DNA of 64,000 nt from Aldrovandia affinis (Eukaryota; Chordata; Actinopteri; Notacanthiformes; Halosauridae), in NCBI GenBank assembly GCA_029706075.1, contig JAINUG010000020.1:1565625-1629624 (forward strand), read 5' to 3'. Below are positions 23,001 through 30,709 of this stretch, in pieces (within the stretch, counting starts at the first letter, position 1; each line of letters begins with the position of its first letter). The position numbers and the translations under genes are program-made. The notes under the pieces are model-generated. The model did not search any database. It was not told the DNA's origin and was given only the letters and a program-made list of their open reading frames with translations.

Positions 23001-25153
23001 AGCAGCTTTAAGCTCACAGGTACATTTAGAGAGCAGAGCAGTTTTAAGCACACAGGTACATTTAGATGATACGATAGAGCCCAGCTGCCCTGCCAGCAGG
23101 CGTGGATCACCCCGATCCCTCTGTCCAGACCGATGCCTTCCACACTGTCCATTTAATTTGCAATGCCCACATTGTGGCAACATTTGGTCAAGTAATTCCC
23201 CAAACCCATTGCCATTGTAAAGTTTAAGTTTTTAAACATTGCCCAAGATGGAAATTACATCTAAGGAATGCGATTACAGAGCAAGGTCCTGTCGAGGACC
23301 ATGGTTTCTAGTCAAGATTTGTTGTGTCAAAACATTAAATGAAGTTACAGAGAAATTCACAACATATTACAACCCTCATCAACTAAAAAAAACAAACCAT
23401 GTTTCTTTCATCCATCTCACACATTTCTCAAGGCTGTCAGGAGTTTTGACCCCAAGCAAGTTTGCAGCCTCAATGTGACAACCCTCCCACTAGATTCGAT
23501 TCCAGGTTTTGACAATAATTGTAGATACAAGCTGGGCAATTACAATTTTTTTGCACAAGAAAACGCTACTGCAAAGCCACTGGGGGGATTCTGGGATGAA
23601 AAAACTGGCCTGAAAAAACATTTCCAAATCTTGCACAGGTTAAATATTATATAACTGCAGTCTTTTTTCCCACAGCTTCAAACAATAGCATATCCCTGCA
23701 CAACATTTCAAAATACTGCAGCATGTCAACTGCAGCAAAATTCAACACGTGTGGAATGGAAACATTGCTTAATTAGTGGCAATTAATGTATCAATGTAGA
23801 TGATTGGGGTGGTGCAACTTGATAAACCCAGAAGTGTCACAGAATGGTGGCTTTAGCTGAGTGTAAAAAAAATAAAAATAATTGAGGTAAGGAAAAACAT
23901 ATTCAACTACAGACATCTGGGAGTGTTCCCATTTAAAATGCATGGTCAGAATTATATAAACATTTAAATACATTTTGTGTATTTTTAAAGGGGTACTAAA
24001 ATAGACCAGAATAGAATTAATTTTATGGTGGTTTGTTTGTGGAACAGCTGTGCACAATATAAGTAATTAGCTTTAATGCTAAGGTTAATGAGGATGAGCA
24101 TTTTTATTGGAATCAAAGTTAAGTTCAATTAATATATTTAAAACATTGCTCTTTCATTATAAGCAGCCAAATATCTATATTTATAGTTATGCTGTATGCC
24201 AAAAGATGCATTTAATTTTAATGTAATATAATATAATATAATATAATATATGCCATAATATATAATATAATATATGCCATTGGATAAAAGCAGACACCTT
24301 TATCCAAATCAACTTCCAGTAGTGAATGCATACATTTTTCAGTATATGTGGCCCCAATGGGAATCAAACCCACAACTTAAGCCTTATCAGCACCATGCTC
24401 ACAGAACCACATTTTTCACAGAATCACAGATTTCCAACAACAAACAACAACAAACTGTCATAACAGTTCAACATGACTTTTTACCAACTTCTTTGGTAGG
24501 TGTCTTTGCAGTTAGCCTGTGGGGCATTTGCCCTGAACAGCGCCCTTTGTGATGCCATCAGTGTGCCCATGGAGAAACTCAAGTGGACCTCCCCCTTCAC
24601 CAATCACAGGGTCAGCCTCACGCACTCTGGCGGGCGCAGGATGGACAGTCAGGATGATAACGGGACAGTCGGCTCTCTGTTTGAGGCTCCAGTAAAGGAG
24701 GAGCAGAGGGTCACCCTCAATCCCACTCTCCTGTCCAGGAGTCCCCAAACAGAGAGCAAGCCTGTGTCCCTCCCGGCCCCCTTCCATAACCACGCTGTCG
24801 AGCCCCCCCACTCACCCGCCAACTCACAGACGGACAGCGGGCGGGGCTCTGAGTCAGAGGGCACGGAGACTCCACCCGCCCTGTCCTGTCCACAGGGGTT
24901 CCTGGAGCCGGAGGGGATGGTCTGGGCCACGGCGGTGGCGCTGGCCTGGCTAGAGCACAGCTCGGCCGACTACTTCATCGAGTGGGAGCTGATCGCGGCC
25001 AAGGCCAGCATGTGGCTCGGTGCCCAGTCCATCCCAGAGGGGCGCGACCTGGCTGCCATCAAGACTGCCGCAAACCAGCTCTTCGTAATCCTCAGACACT
25101 GGGACGAGAACCTGCAGCTCAACATGCTCTGCTACAACCCCAACAGCGTCTGA
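107..25153 (+). CDS. vwa5b1: VWA5B-family gene (von Willebrand factor A domain-containing 5B, probably vwa5b1), 3' two-thirds, 12 exons
   Basis: Spliced coding sequence joined from 107-309, 4452-4566, 5033-5212, 5967-6168, 6646-6842, 9972-10107, 10408-10674, 12800-12937, 15982-16116, 18145-18214, 22214-22337 and 24500-25153. Every junction has AG/GT ends, phases agree throughout, and the total is 2421 nt (806 residues plus TGA). Residues 1 to about 106 are the C-terminal half of a VWA domain, with the motifs [18 protein letters not shown] and CFSFGIG. The middle is Ser/Arg-rich linker (for example [10 protein letters not shown]). The C-terminus, about residues 740-806, is the conserved VWA5B tail with a [17 protein letters not shown] helix and [18 protein letters not shown]5B proteins are about 1220 residues, so roughly one third (VIT domain and start of VWA) lies before the window. 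The molecular function of VWA5B proteins is poorly known. The choice of B1 over B2 rests on remembered linker motifs and is moderate; the family is firm. Confidence 0.9.
310..1578. other. Intron sequence without recognised elements
   Basis: AT-rich intron between vwa5b1 exon 1 and the first Tc1 relic. I see no exon-like ORF with splice sites and no element with matching ends. Confidence 0.5.
1579..2440 (+). mobile_element. Tc1-like transposon relic, internally deleted and 3'-truncated
   Basis: The left end (cactaccagtcaaacgtttg) is a Tc1 terminal repeat. The transposase remnant starts near 1780 with the [16 protein letters not shown] helix-turn-helix segment. It jumps by deletion near 2008 to the catalytic part ([16 protein letters not shown], then QQDNDPK with the second catalytic Asp). 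A second deletion removes the third acidic residue, and the remnant ends at [11 protein letters not shown]. Frameshifts and a stop at 1963-1965 break the frame. The right terminal repeat is missing. Relatives are at 11163-11857, 38278-38345 and perhaps 46880-47262. Confidence 0.85.
2669..2969 (+). pseudogene. SWIM/YqaJ-type transposon ORF remnant, 5' part
   Basis: Opens 44 bases inside the left TIR with ATG. It reads 67 codons containing [14 protein letters not shown], then stops at TAA 2870-2872. A one-base frame change continues as [15 protein letters not shown] and HCSCKAG. The CxC pair is the first half of a SWIM zinc finger (CxCxnCxH), followed by a possible splice donor (gtaggt). The rest is absent. 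Assignment to the SWIM-YqaJ protein of ISL2EU-like elements is from motif recognition and needs a search. Confidence 0.55.
3090..3535 (-). pseudogene. THAP-domain transposase remnant of the same element
   Basis: On the minus strand an ATG at 3535 starts [10 protein letters not shown], a C-x4-C pair typical of the start of a THAP zinc finger. After a stop and an apparent intron, [13 protein letters not shown] follows at about 3180-3215. That is the H-F-x-x-G-K-P segment where the THAP finger's last ligand lies. Only fragments remain, and the DDE catalytic part is missing. Confidence 0.6.
3740..4378 (+). mobile_element. LINE (CR1/L2-like) 3' tail, split by a hAT MITE
   Basis: The flanks 3772-3878 and 4310-4378 together resemble the 3' end of the LINE seen in antisense at 7230-8640: both share the gcgagcctagat and cattataaattcttatgttc region. 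The tail is interrupted by the insertion at 3879-4301. The 5' end is not visible. Confidence 0.65.
3879..4301. mobile_element. hAT-type MITE with perfect 8-bp TSD
   Basis: The insert starts CAGTGGTTCTCAAAC and ends CCCCCACTG, with short CAGTGG/CCACTG inverted ends. It is flanked on both sides by CTCTAGAC (3871-3878 and 4302-4309), the 8-bp duplication typical of hAT transposases. There is no ORF. Its start matches the widespread 'agtggttctcaaact' type of vertebrate hAT non-autonomous repeats. Confidence 0.88.
4452..4566 (+). CDS. vwa5b1: vwa5b1 window exon 2: end of VWA domain
   Basis: The acceptor is gccttggcag and the donor AAG|gtattt. The first base completes an AGG codon with exon 1, giving [19 protein letters not shown], the last strand and helix of a VWA domain. 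A second AG eight bases downstream (tttcag) would put the exon out of frame, so 4452 is the supported start. Confidence 0.9.
5033..5212 (+). CDS. vwa5b1: vwa5b1 window exon 3
   Basis: Sixty codons, phase 0 on both sides. The acceptor ccctttcaacag is strong and the donor is TCT|gtgagt. The product includes [17 protein letters not shown] and a [11 protein letters not shown] segment, the beta-rich region that follows the VWA domain in VWA5 and inter-alpha-trypsin-inhibitor-like proteins. A perfect 18-bp hairpin lies 76 nt into the following intron. Confidence 0.9.
5967..6168 (+). CDS. vwa5b1: vwa5b1 window exon 4: Ser/Glu-rich linker
   Basis: The acceptor is aatttgacag and the donor ATG G|gtaggc, phase 0 to phase 1. 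It starts [19 protein letters not shown] and continues with an acidic, low-complexity stretch, as expected for the poorly conserved linker of VWA5B proteins. The RRRYS motif is a possible basophilic kinase site (inference from sequence only). Confidence 0.85.
6646..6842 (+). CDS. vwa5b1: vwa5b1 window exon 5: Arg-rich linker
   Basis: Phase 1 to phase 0. It follows gttttgctcag and ends CAC CAG|gtgaat. It encodes a linker with [19 protein letters not shown]. This motif made me prefer vwa5b1 over vwa5b2. A second acceptor six bases downstream (acacag) is also in frame and would drop two residues. Confidence 0.85.
7230..8640 (-). mobile_element. Non-LTR retrotransposon (CR1/L2-like) relic with reverse transcriptase, antisense
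   Basis: Minus-strand translation, broken by frameshifts and stops, gives the RT landmarks in order: ENYRPVS (about 8500), [15 protein letters not shown] (about 8280), FADDTELG (about 8045, the catalytic YADD-type box), and [20 protein letters not shown] (about 7700-7640). It ends in a 3' UTR with a tail near 7230. Order and spacing fit the 3' half of a CR1/L2-clade ORF2. There is no endonuclease part. It sits antisense in the intron before exon 6. Confidence 0.82.
8700..9971. other. Intron sequence, only a short CA-rich stretch
   Basis: About 8928-8957 is a degenerate (CA)n tract. I recognise nothing else before exon 6. Confidence 0.45.
9972..10107 (+). CDS. vwa5b1: vwa5b1 window exon 6: Ser-rich linker
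   Basis: The acceptor is tggtcactcag and the donor CCAG|gtcagt, phase 0 to phase 1. It encodes a polar, Ser-rich segment beginning [18 protein letters not shown]. There is no recognisable fold. Support comes from splice signals and frame continuity with both neighbours, so it is somewhat weaker than the domain exons. Confidence 0.75.
10408..10674 (+). CDS. vwa5b1: vwa5b1 window exon 7: conserved central domain
   Basis: The largest internal exon seen, phase 1 in and out, donor CATG|gtgagt. The acceptor (ctttgtgaag) is weak in pyrimidines, but it is the position that keeps frame: it makes a split Val codon and then [13 protein letters not shown]. The product contains [11 protein letters not shown] and [18 protein letters not shown]. 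The LAA(R)..I.D(F/L)E helix is a hallmark of the region after VWA in VWA5/PARP4/ITIH-like proteins. Confidence 0.9.
11163..11857 (-). mobile_element. Tc1-like transposon relic, antisense, 3'-truncated
   Basis: The transposon start is at the right edge (gaccggtagtgta at 11845-11857, a Tc1 terminal repeat on the minus strand). The minus-strand product contains [19 protein letters not shown] and [20 protein letters not shown], the paired-like helix-turn-helix region. Further in, the catalytic region is antisense to 'ccccagaccatcacgcttcc'. The far end is missing and stops break the frame. Same family as 1579-2440. Confidence 0.85.
12800..12937 (+). CDS. vwa5b1: vwa5b1 window exon 8
   Basis: The acceptor is atatttttacag and the donor CCCAG|gtgagt, phase 1 in and out. 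It encodes [19 protein letters not shown] and [11 protein letters not shown]. The 'S.KYTAFV.ID' motif is the conserved end of the post-VWA region in the VWA5 family ('liS.yTsfvavd' in relatives). Confidence 0.9.
12973..13452 (-). mobile_element. Solo LTR, family A (near-perfect TSD)
   Basis: Begins TGTCACATGACGT and ends GACGCCTTCCACA, like the copies at 34891-35954 and 57311-57828. Flanks GTATC (12968-12972) and TTATC (13453-13457) match at 4 of 5 bases. No internal region is present, so this is a recombined solo LTR. Orientation follows the copy at 42451, where the primer-binding site marks the U5 side. It lies 35 bases after exon 8. Confidence 0.78.
13850..14426 (-). mobile_element. Solo LTR, family B (4-bp TSD ATAT)
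   Basis: Starts TGTGGTGTCCCC and ends GGGATGCCACA with ATAT on both sides (13846-13849, 14427-14430). The minus strand shows a TATTTAAA box near 14270 and an AATAAA signal near 13950 in the right order for U3-R-U5. No coding region. The duplication is low-complexity, so it is weaker evidence than the others. Confidence 0.7.
14619..14942 (-). repeat. tRNA-derived SINE (Glu-like head), antisense copy
   Basis: Minus-strand copy of the SINE seen intact at 52886-53250. It has the poly(A)-like tail at the left (14618-14632), the internal 'attgccaatta' region, and the tRNA-like head at the right, including the antisense B box (gaattgaaccccgg). Confidence 0.72.
14950..15981. other. Single-copy-looking intron block
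   Basis: No repeat or exon is recognised. Two minus-strand ORFs (140 and 117 codons) have no start context, splice support or known motif. See the finding on this block. Confidence 0.35.
15982..16116 (+). CDS. vwa5b1: vwa5b1 window exon 9: basic/Ser-Arg linker
   Basis: Strong acceptor (gttatttttcag), donor TTAA|gtaagg, phase 1 in and out, 135 nt. The product is basic and Ser/Arg-rich ([20 protein letters not shown]) followed by an acidic-proline end. GC content is well above the flanks. The frame is open across the whole interval. Confidence 0.85.
16998..17052. repeat. (TA)n microsatellite
   Basis: About 27 uninterrupted TA units in the intron between exons 9 and 10, abutting an antisense SINE. 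Confidence 0.95.
17053..17192 (-). repeat. tRNA-derived SINE fragment, antisense
   Basis: Minus strand reads a tRNA-like head (gtggctcagtaggtatagcg, B box ggttcgattccc) followed by the teleost tail motif near 'gtaagtcactttggataaa'. Same family as 24280-24415. Confidence 0.72.
18145..18214 (+). CDS. vwa5b1: vwa5b1 window exon 10: short Ser-rich exon
   Basis: Seventy bases with acceptor tgtccctttcag and donor GCTAG|gtaggt, phase 1 to phase 2. It encodes [20 protein letters not shown]. The next possible donor four bases on would read an in-frame TAG, which fixes the end. It is too short to stand out as an ORF and was found by joining the frames of its neighbours. Confidence 0.8.
18640..19000 (+). 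repeat. tRNA-derived SINE with L2-type tail, 12-bp TSD
   Basis: Head: ggcggcacggtggtgcagtg with A box, and B box gggttcgaatccaggcc. The long body (ctccccgtgtctgcgtgggt ... gaccctaactaggaataagc) is the LINE-derived part common in fish genomes, and the end is a (GATGA)n tail. Direct repeats ACATTTCATACT at 18628-18639 and 19001-19012 mark a clean LINE-type integration. It lies in the intron after exon 10. Confidence 0.9.
19041..20472 (+). mobile_element. Tc1-like transposon with complete IR/DR ends, internal deletion
   Basis: Flanked by TA on both sides (19039-19040, 20473-20474). Inverted repeats of about 220 bp each end CAGTGGGGAAAATAAGTATT. Each arm carries two copies of the 'aaataagtatttcaccccc' motif: outer and inner copies at 19050/19232 and, inverted, at 20281/20448. 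This is the IR/DR layout of fish Tc1 elements. The transposase inside has lost its second and third catalytic residues, so the copy cannot move by itself but keeps all sites a transposase needs. Confidence 0.93.
19417..20266 (+). pseudogene. Tc1 transposase, deleted and frameshifted
   Basis: Open from ATG 19417 for 237 codons. Residues 1-60 are the paired-like helix-turn-helix ([20 protein letters not shown]), then a GRPR-like hinge ([12 protein letters not shown]). The catalytic part starts with [11 protein letters not shown] (first Asp) and [18 protein letters not shown]. After [10 protein letters not shown] a deletion of roughly 200 bases removes the HDNDPKHT Asp and the NPIENLW Glu. The C-terminal end ([20 protein letters not shown] to KGFSTKY, stop near 20260) follows in another frame. 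Intact family members are about 340 residues. Among the least decayed TE genes here. Confidence 0.9.
20475..22213. other. Intron sequence without recognised elements
   Basis: No exon with matching frame and splice sites and no bounded repeat was found between the Tc1 copy and exon 11. Confidence 0.4.
22214..22337 (+). CDS. vwa5b1: vwa5b1 window exon 11
   Basis: The acceptor is tttctccacaccag and the donor CCCCTG|gtgagt, phase 2 to phase 0. The product ends [15 protein letters not shown], which runs directly into the VSLQ start of the last exon. The stretch from NDYIPL through [10 protein letters not shown] is the expected start of the conserved C-terminal VWA5 domain. Confidence 0.88.
22697..23144 (-). 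mobile_element. LTR family A copy, truncated, with SINE patch and 36-bp tandem duplication
   Basis: Matches the family-A LTRs (acaacccggatgggaacaga at the left, gaccgatgccttccaca at the right). The left terminus is missing. A SINE-head fragment (about 22838-22890) lies inside. A 36-bp unit is duplicated in tandem at 22993-23028 and 23029-23064 with two differences. Confidence 0.75.
24223..24290. repeat. (AATAT)n low-complexity tract
   Basis: Imperfect AATAT repeats interrupted twice by atgcc, upstream of a SINE fragment. Confidence 0.85.
24280..24415 (-). repeat. tRNA-derived SINE fragment, antisense
   Basis: Shares 'agtgaatgcatacatttttc' and the antisense B box (gggaatcaaacccaca) with the copy at 17053-17192. 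It ends about 85 bases before the last vwa5b1 exon. Confidence 0.68.
24500..25153 (+). CDS. vwa5b1: vwa5b1 terminal coding exon: conserved C-terminal domain
   Basis: Coding runs 217 codons to a TGA at 25151-25153. It begins [20 protein letters not shown], has a Pro/Ser-rich spacer (about residues 60-135 of the exon), then [20 protein letters not shown] and a final [19 protein letters not shown]. In VWA5 proteins this repeated 'Q...G.F.L' and 'W.TA.ALA.LE' pattern marks the C-terminal helical domain. An alternative acceptor (tctttgcag, exon from 24512) stays in frame and drops only VSLQ. GC is high, as in exon 1. Confidence 0.93.
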   Translation: MSLQLACGAFALNSALCDAISVPMEKLKWTSPFTNHRVSLTHSGGRRMDSQDDNGTVGSLFEAPVKEEQRVTLNPTLLSRSPQTESKPVSLPAPFHNHAVEPPHSPANSQTDSGRGSESEGTETPPALSCPQGFLEPEGMVWATAVALAWLEHSSADYFIEWELIAAKASMWLGAQSIPEGRDLAAIKTAANQLFVILRHWDENLQLNMLCYNPNSV

Positions 25154-25740
25154 GTGTGCCGACAGATGTCTCCAAAGCGATCCACCACTCAACGGTTTCC
25201 GACAGCTGTTCATCCACACTTTCTTTAGGGTTTTTTATGAGAGGGTCCATGTGGTTATGTGCAATGTTAGCCTTGATTTTCTTTTAAAATTACAGGCACT
25301 TCCACGTGTCAGGTTGTTGATGTTACATTGATGTTATGAAGGGTGAAATACAAACACTGAATATGATATTGTGGTCAGTTGTGGTCTGATTTGACATGAG
25401 GTCAAAGACTCAAATGAAAATGAATCTTAAAATGTAAAAAAGACAATTAAAATCATGAAAATGTTTATCCTGTGGAAGTGTTAAATATTTATTTTTATCA
25501 TTTGAAAGAATTGAATTCACACACCGTATGATTGCTCAATCAGAATTGTACTGTTTAGTAGCAAAGCTGCAATAACTGAATGACCACAAATGCTTTACCT
25601 GCTCAGGGCTGTGTTTGGAAAAGAAATTGCAGATCATTGTGGCTGTGGTCCAATTCGGGACAGATCATCAACGTTCTACACCCATATTTTCCATCCATCC
25701 AAATGCACATTTTACTCATTCCTTATTAAACAGAGGCTTA
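25154..25740 (+). other. Probable vwa5b1 3' UTR
   Basis: Non-coding sequence after the TGA. It contains ATTAAA variants at 25446-25451 and 25725-25730 that could serve as poly(A) signals. No canonical AATAAA is seen in the first 300 bases. The real end cannot be fixed from sequence alone. Confidence 0.4.
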
Positions 25741-26384
25741 TCATGTCATAAGAAAGCTTGTTTGGAGTTTTTGTAAAACTGTTTACTCAGTTGCTATGGT
25801 ACATTTTAAATGACATTTTCAACATCCCATGAATGCATACGGTACATGAGTCATTATCTTTATGTTCTGCCCCTGCAGCTGGAGCATTATGTGGGCACCT
25901 GGGTTTCTGTCCATTTGTCTTTTTGACTGTGAACCAGAAAATGGCTATCGAAGATATTTGGATGAAACGTATTGCCTCTGGGACATGCAAGAAATGGATT
26001 GGATTATAGAGAAGTGGACTCCACTGTGTTATATCTACCAAGTTATATTTTTCTTATTTTATTTGTTTTAATTTAAGATCACCCCTCATCACTTTAGCTT
26101 CTGTTACCACTTCCAAAGTAAAAAAGTAAAGTAAAAACATCTGCTATCCTGACATTTGATATTTGAAATGTATTATGAATATACAGGTAACAGGTTGAAA
26201 GCACATACTCCTTGATTGTGATGTCTGTGCATTATTTCGAGAGGAAAGGCAAAACAGATGAGCAACTCTGAATCAGTTGACTGAAAATATCAATCTAAAC
26301 AGGCAGTTTCATCAAGCAGGCAGTTTCATCAAACTGAGCAGGCAGTTTCATCAAGAACAGTCCACTGAGAACTTTACAGAGAGG

Positions 26385-27040
26385 GATACTATGGTTGGGT
26401 TGCAGTGCATAAACCCCTTATTACACCTAAACATGCACCTTTGTTGGTAACATGGTGCAAAGAACACAGGGAGTGGTCTACTGAGCAGTGGAAAAAAATA
26501 ATATTGTCAGATGAGTCATCCTTCACCCTGTTCTCAAAAAGAGAAAAAGTGCACACCAAAAGAAAACTACAGGTCTCTGTGCTTGGTTTCCCATGGTGAA
26601 GGGTTCTGTCATGGTGTGGGGTGCATTTTCCTGGTCCACTCAATCTCTTAGAAGCCAAGGTAAATGCCAATTCTGAGTGATCACCCTCATCCTCTGGTGA
26701 ATCATTTATATCCATAGGGCATGAGTGGTCACTGAATGGTTTGATGAACATGAAAACAATGTAAACCATAGACCATGGCCATCTCAGTCACCAGATCTCA
26801 ACCCAATTGAACACTTATGGGAGATTCTGGAGCAGCACCTAAGTTTTCCACAACCATCAACAAAACACCAAATGATGGAATTAATCATGGACAAATGGTG
26901 TTGCATCCTTTCAGGAGAGTTCCAGATGCTTGGAACTAGTACAGTATCTATGCCAAGGTGCATCGAAGCTGTTCTGGCAGCTCATGGTGGCCCAACATTA
27001 AGACACTTTATGTTGGTGTTTCTTCTATTTTGACAGGCTG
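26385..27040 (+). mobile_element. Mariner/Tc1-superfamily transposase relic
   Basis: Frames read KIILSDESSFTLF (first catalytic Asp), VMVWGAFSW, then after a gap VTEWFDEHENNVNH and PWPSQSPDLNPIEHLWEIL (third acidic residue in NPIE). The central D segment is deleted and frames are broken. Antisense relics of the same family are at 50700-51040 and 51930-52480. Confidence 0.8.
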
Positions 27041-28980
27041 TAGATTCCAGTACTCATATATTAGGTAGGGCTTCACCAAGAAACATTTGCTTGACAGTGA
27101 AATCACCATGAGAACAGCACTAAATACGGGGATGTTTCTAGGTAGTTAACGTTGTTAATTCATTATATGTAGCAAGCTTGCTCCCTTATGTCCCAAATAC
27201 GTAACAGATAATAGCTAGCTAATTACCATACCTGTGTGTCAAGCAACAGTTGGAGTTGGTTATGCCAAAATTATATTTACCTGCTTTCTTTCAGGTTATT
27301 GATGTTCAAATCAGATGACGGTGTGTTCCTAAAATTAATTGAAATAAATTGGAGAAACCATCACTAATTTTAGCTAGGGGATGCAAGGATGCTAGCAAGG
27401 ATGATTAACTTTTGGTGTCACAATACCTCATTTTCCCATTACTACTTAAGATAAAACGTATAGGCATTTAACACCCTCTTTTAGTTTTAGTTTTCCTCAA
27501 GACATTAAAAGTGCATTATAATCTAGTATGAAATTGCTTTCAAAGTAACTTGATACTGTCACTGATATAGAACTGTTATAGAATCCTATCGATCCCTCAT
27601 TGCTTGATTTGTTTAACCGTTTACTTTTAAAAAGAAGTTTCCACTTTTAAAAGAAGCTTCCTTTAAATCATCCAAAAATCTTTAGGGACTTCTTCCAAGG
27701 AATTCACTACACCACCAGAGAGCTGTTTGAAGGATTAAAGTAGATATAAAAAACAAGGAATTAAAACTTCAGCCATGGTGATAAACCTTCACCTAACAGA
27801 TAATGACAGCATGTATCCATGTACTGTGTCAATGGAAATTCATTTTCACTGAAGTGGGTGTTTAACCTCATCTCTTTCTCACAGAGCACTATCCTGTGGG
27901 ATTTTATTACTAGTTTGGTTACAATATGGTGAAGGAAGGCCAGCAGCGGACCACAGGGAGGCTAGAGCAAAATGTGGAACAATGGAAGGACAGGACATTT
28001 CACATGTTTTAAAACAGAAAGGTTTTTGTCATTTAAATATTAAAAATGAATATATAAACAATACGCAATTGTGAAATTTGTTCCAGGGTGCTACATTGAA
28101 TGTGCGTGCGATGCCCTTTAGAATGTTACTCAAACGTTCTCTCAAAATGCAGTGTTGGGGGGAAAAGGGGGTTGTCAAAATGGCTGCTTCTTACTGCTGA
28201 AATTAAAAGATTTTCTGAATTATATTTTGGAATGTTAGCTCTGCATAAAGGCTGATTGGCTAGGTTGCTATGGTAACAGTCTTAGGAGAAGAGGAAGATA
28301 TGGTCCCCAGTTGCTACCTCACTTGCTAGAAGGTAGTTATGCTTGAGAGGGAATTGCATCAGTCATAAATGTTTCAGCTCATATTAAAATGCAGTGTTTG
28401 CCAGGGTGAGAGGTTTCGCACGGGAGTGGAGCGCAGGATGATTGAGAGACTGCAAAGCTGGATGCCATGTGAAATATGATCTAAATACTGTGAAATGTCA
28501 AAGGAGCTGGGGGCTCGTCCTGTACACATCTCAGTCAATGGCATTTTAAACACGGGCCCTCTCCTTTAAAAGACAACTGAAAGGGACACGATGCTGTGCC
28601 CACTGATGACAACTGATAAACTGATAAACATACTGATAAAGACAACATACGTAATGGTGACTTTTGACACCTAGTTTTGAAATCCTTTTGTGCAAAGGGT
28701 AATGGTGTGCACTTATGATTAGTGGGCTCTGATTGGCCCCGTCAATCAGAAAACCTAGTCTGCCCATTCGTTTTGTGACATCACTTTTGAAAGTTCCTCT
28801 TGGAACACAATCATCCTCCCCCCACATGCACAAATCTACGCAAAACTCGAGCTGGGCATTGTGAAAACAACTCTGAGAAATCCATGGAATTTTTCTCTGG
28901 GGAGAAATACTTTTACGGAGAGTTTGGATGACATCCCCATGGCTCTGTTCTTTAAACCTGTCCACTGCAGGACTGAATGG
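27041..28980. other. Intergenic sequence without recognised elements
   Basis: No coding or bounded repeat features seen. The 139-codon minus ORF at 28546-28965 has no recognisable motif. Confidence 0.4.
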
Positions 28981-29013
28981 TGACAGCTTGATAGGGAGCC
29001 TGCGAGACCAATT

Positions 29014-29070
29014 TACAATTTACAATTTAATTATCTACCAGACGCTTTTATACAAAGCGACATACAAGAA
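29014..29070 (-). repeat. SINE/LINE tail fragment
   Basis: Antisense to the fish tail motif (tgtcgctttgtataaaagcg), attached to a duplicated 'aatttacaatt' stretch. Confidence 0.5.
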
Positions 29071-29209
29071 TACATTTGCATGGCTAGAGATCGCTGTCGA
29101 ACAGTAAGTTACAGTCTAAACATTGACATTGCCGATGTTCATGCTTCAAAGCCTGTTATACAAAGGGGAAAACAGGTTATATATTTTTAACATTTTGTCT
29201 TATTAAATA

Positions 29210-29540
29210 TGGCGGCACGGTGGCAAGAAGGTCTCGAGTTCGAATCCAGGCCGGGGGGCTTTCTGTGCGGAGTTCTCCCCGTGTCCGCGTGGGTTTCCTC
29301 CGGGTACTCCGGTTTCTTCCCACAGTCCAAAGACATGCACGTTAGGCTAATTGGAGAGTCTAAATTGCCCGTAGGTATGAGTGTGTGAGTGAATGGTGTG
29401 TGTGCCCTGCGATGGATTGGCGACCTGTCCAGGGTGTATTCCTGCCTCTCGCCCGGAACGCATGCTGGGATAGGCTCCAGCCCCCCCGCGACCCTGACCA
29501 GGAATAAGCGGCTTAGATAATGGATGGATGGATGGATGGG
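29210..29540 (+). repeat. tRNA-derived SINE with L2-type tail, second copy
   Basis: Same family as 18640-19000, with deletions in the head (ggcggcacggtggcaagaag) and around the A box. It ends in (GATG)n. TTATTAA at 29200-29206 and 29543-29549 may be the target duplication. Confidence 0.85.
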
Positions 29541-30709
29541 TTTTATTAATTGAGGTGGAGTCTGAAAAGGTGAGTTTTCAGTCTTTTACGGAAGATGGGA
29601 AGAGGCCGATAGAGAAACTTCAAAGGCACGCTGCTTGGCGTCCCCGGTGAATAGCTGGGTAAGCCTGCATTGGCTGAGTGAGTTTAGCCGGTTGCAGGCA
29701 GAGTCTTGGGACTGCACTCATTATGCTGTGTCAGTGAGGAGGGAGGCAGTGGTGCACTGAATCTGCTAGCTAATGGATCTCCAGAACCGAGTTTGAAAAC
29801 AAGAGGAGAATGCAAAATAGACCTGAAAATGTGCAAAGGGAATATTTACTCATTTCCATCACGCAATACCGGCATAGATTTTTGTGCTTGAGATCACATC
29901 CTCTCCACCCCCCCCCTGTATATTTTGTACATTTCTTGTTTATCTGTTATTTATTATTATTCACTAATAACCATCAGGTTAGCATTTCATGTGGGATTCC
30001 ACAACAGTAGTTGATGAATACAAATTGTCCACATTGACCTAGAAACAGTTTCCTTGCACCATAGTGTTTATGTGAGTCTTATCTGAACAGATAATTCAGA
30101 TACATAAAAGCTGCCACTGGCATTGTTTTCTCGAGTGCATGGAGAAATATATAGGCGATTCTCTGTGCCTTGATCTGACACACTGCTAATGAACACGTGT
30201 GCATGAAAGAGCTGCCTCCGCCATGGTCTTCATAGTGAGCCTCATCATGGAAATGTTCACTGTGGCTCGTCTTTTCAGTGCCAGCTTCAGATAGTTATGC
30301 AGCCTATCACAATGTGGGGAAGAGACTGAATCTTCAATTACGGGTCATTATTTTCAAATCTCACCAGAGAGGGGGATACATAATGAGAGGATGAAAACGC
30401 TGACTTTCATATCTCAAGTCTGTGTAGCAGATATCTATGGCAACCAAAAGTTGCTGAAAAGACACTGCTTCCCTGAAGAGAAGTCAGAATATGTATAAAC
30501 ACTACATATAAAATCATACCAAGCAGAAAATGGCCAAATCACATTTACGTTCTATTTTACAGTTTGAAAAGTGTAGGTTGAAAGGGGGTTGACTGAGGGT
30601 TGTAAAAATAAAAACAGTTAAGTATACTTTGTCAGCAGGTTCGCAAAATGACTTTACGGTAACACTGTGTCATACTTGTAATCTTGTCATAAAATGTAGA
30701 AATAAATGC

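Noticed and set aside
26405..27033. Possible host gene downstream of vwa5b1 (ORFs on + strand)
   Set aside because: Motifs are those of a mariner/Tc1 transposase relic.
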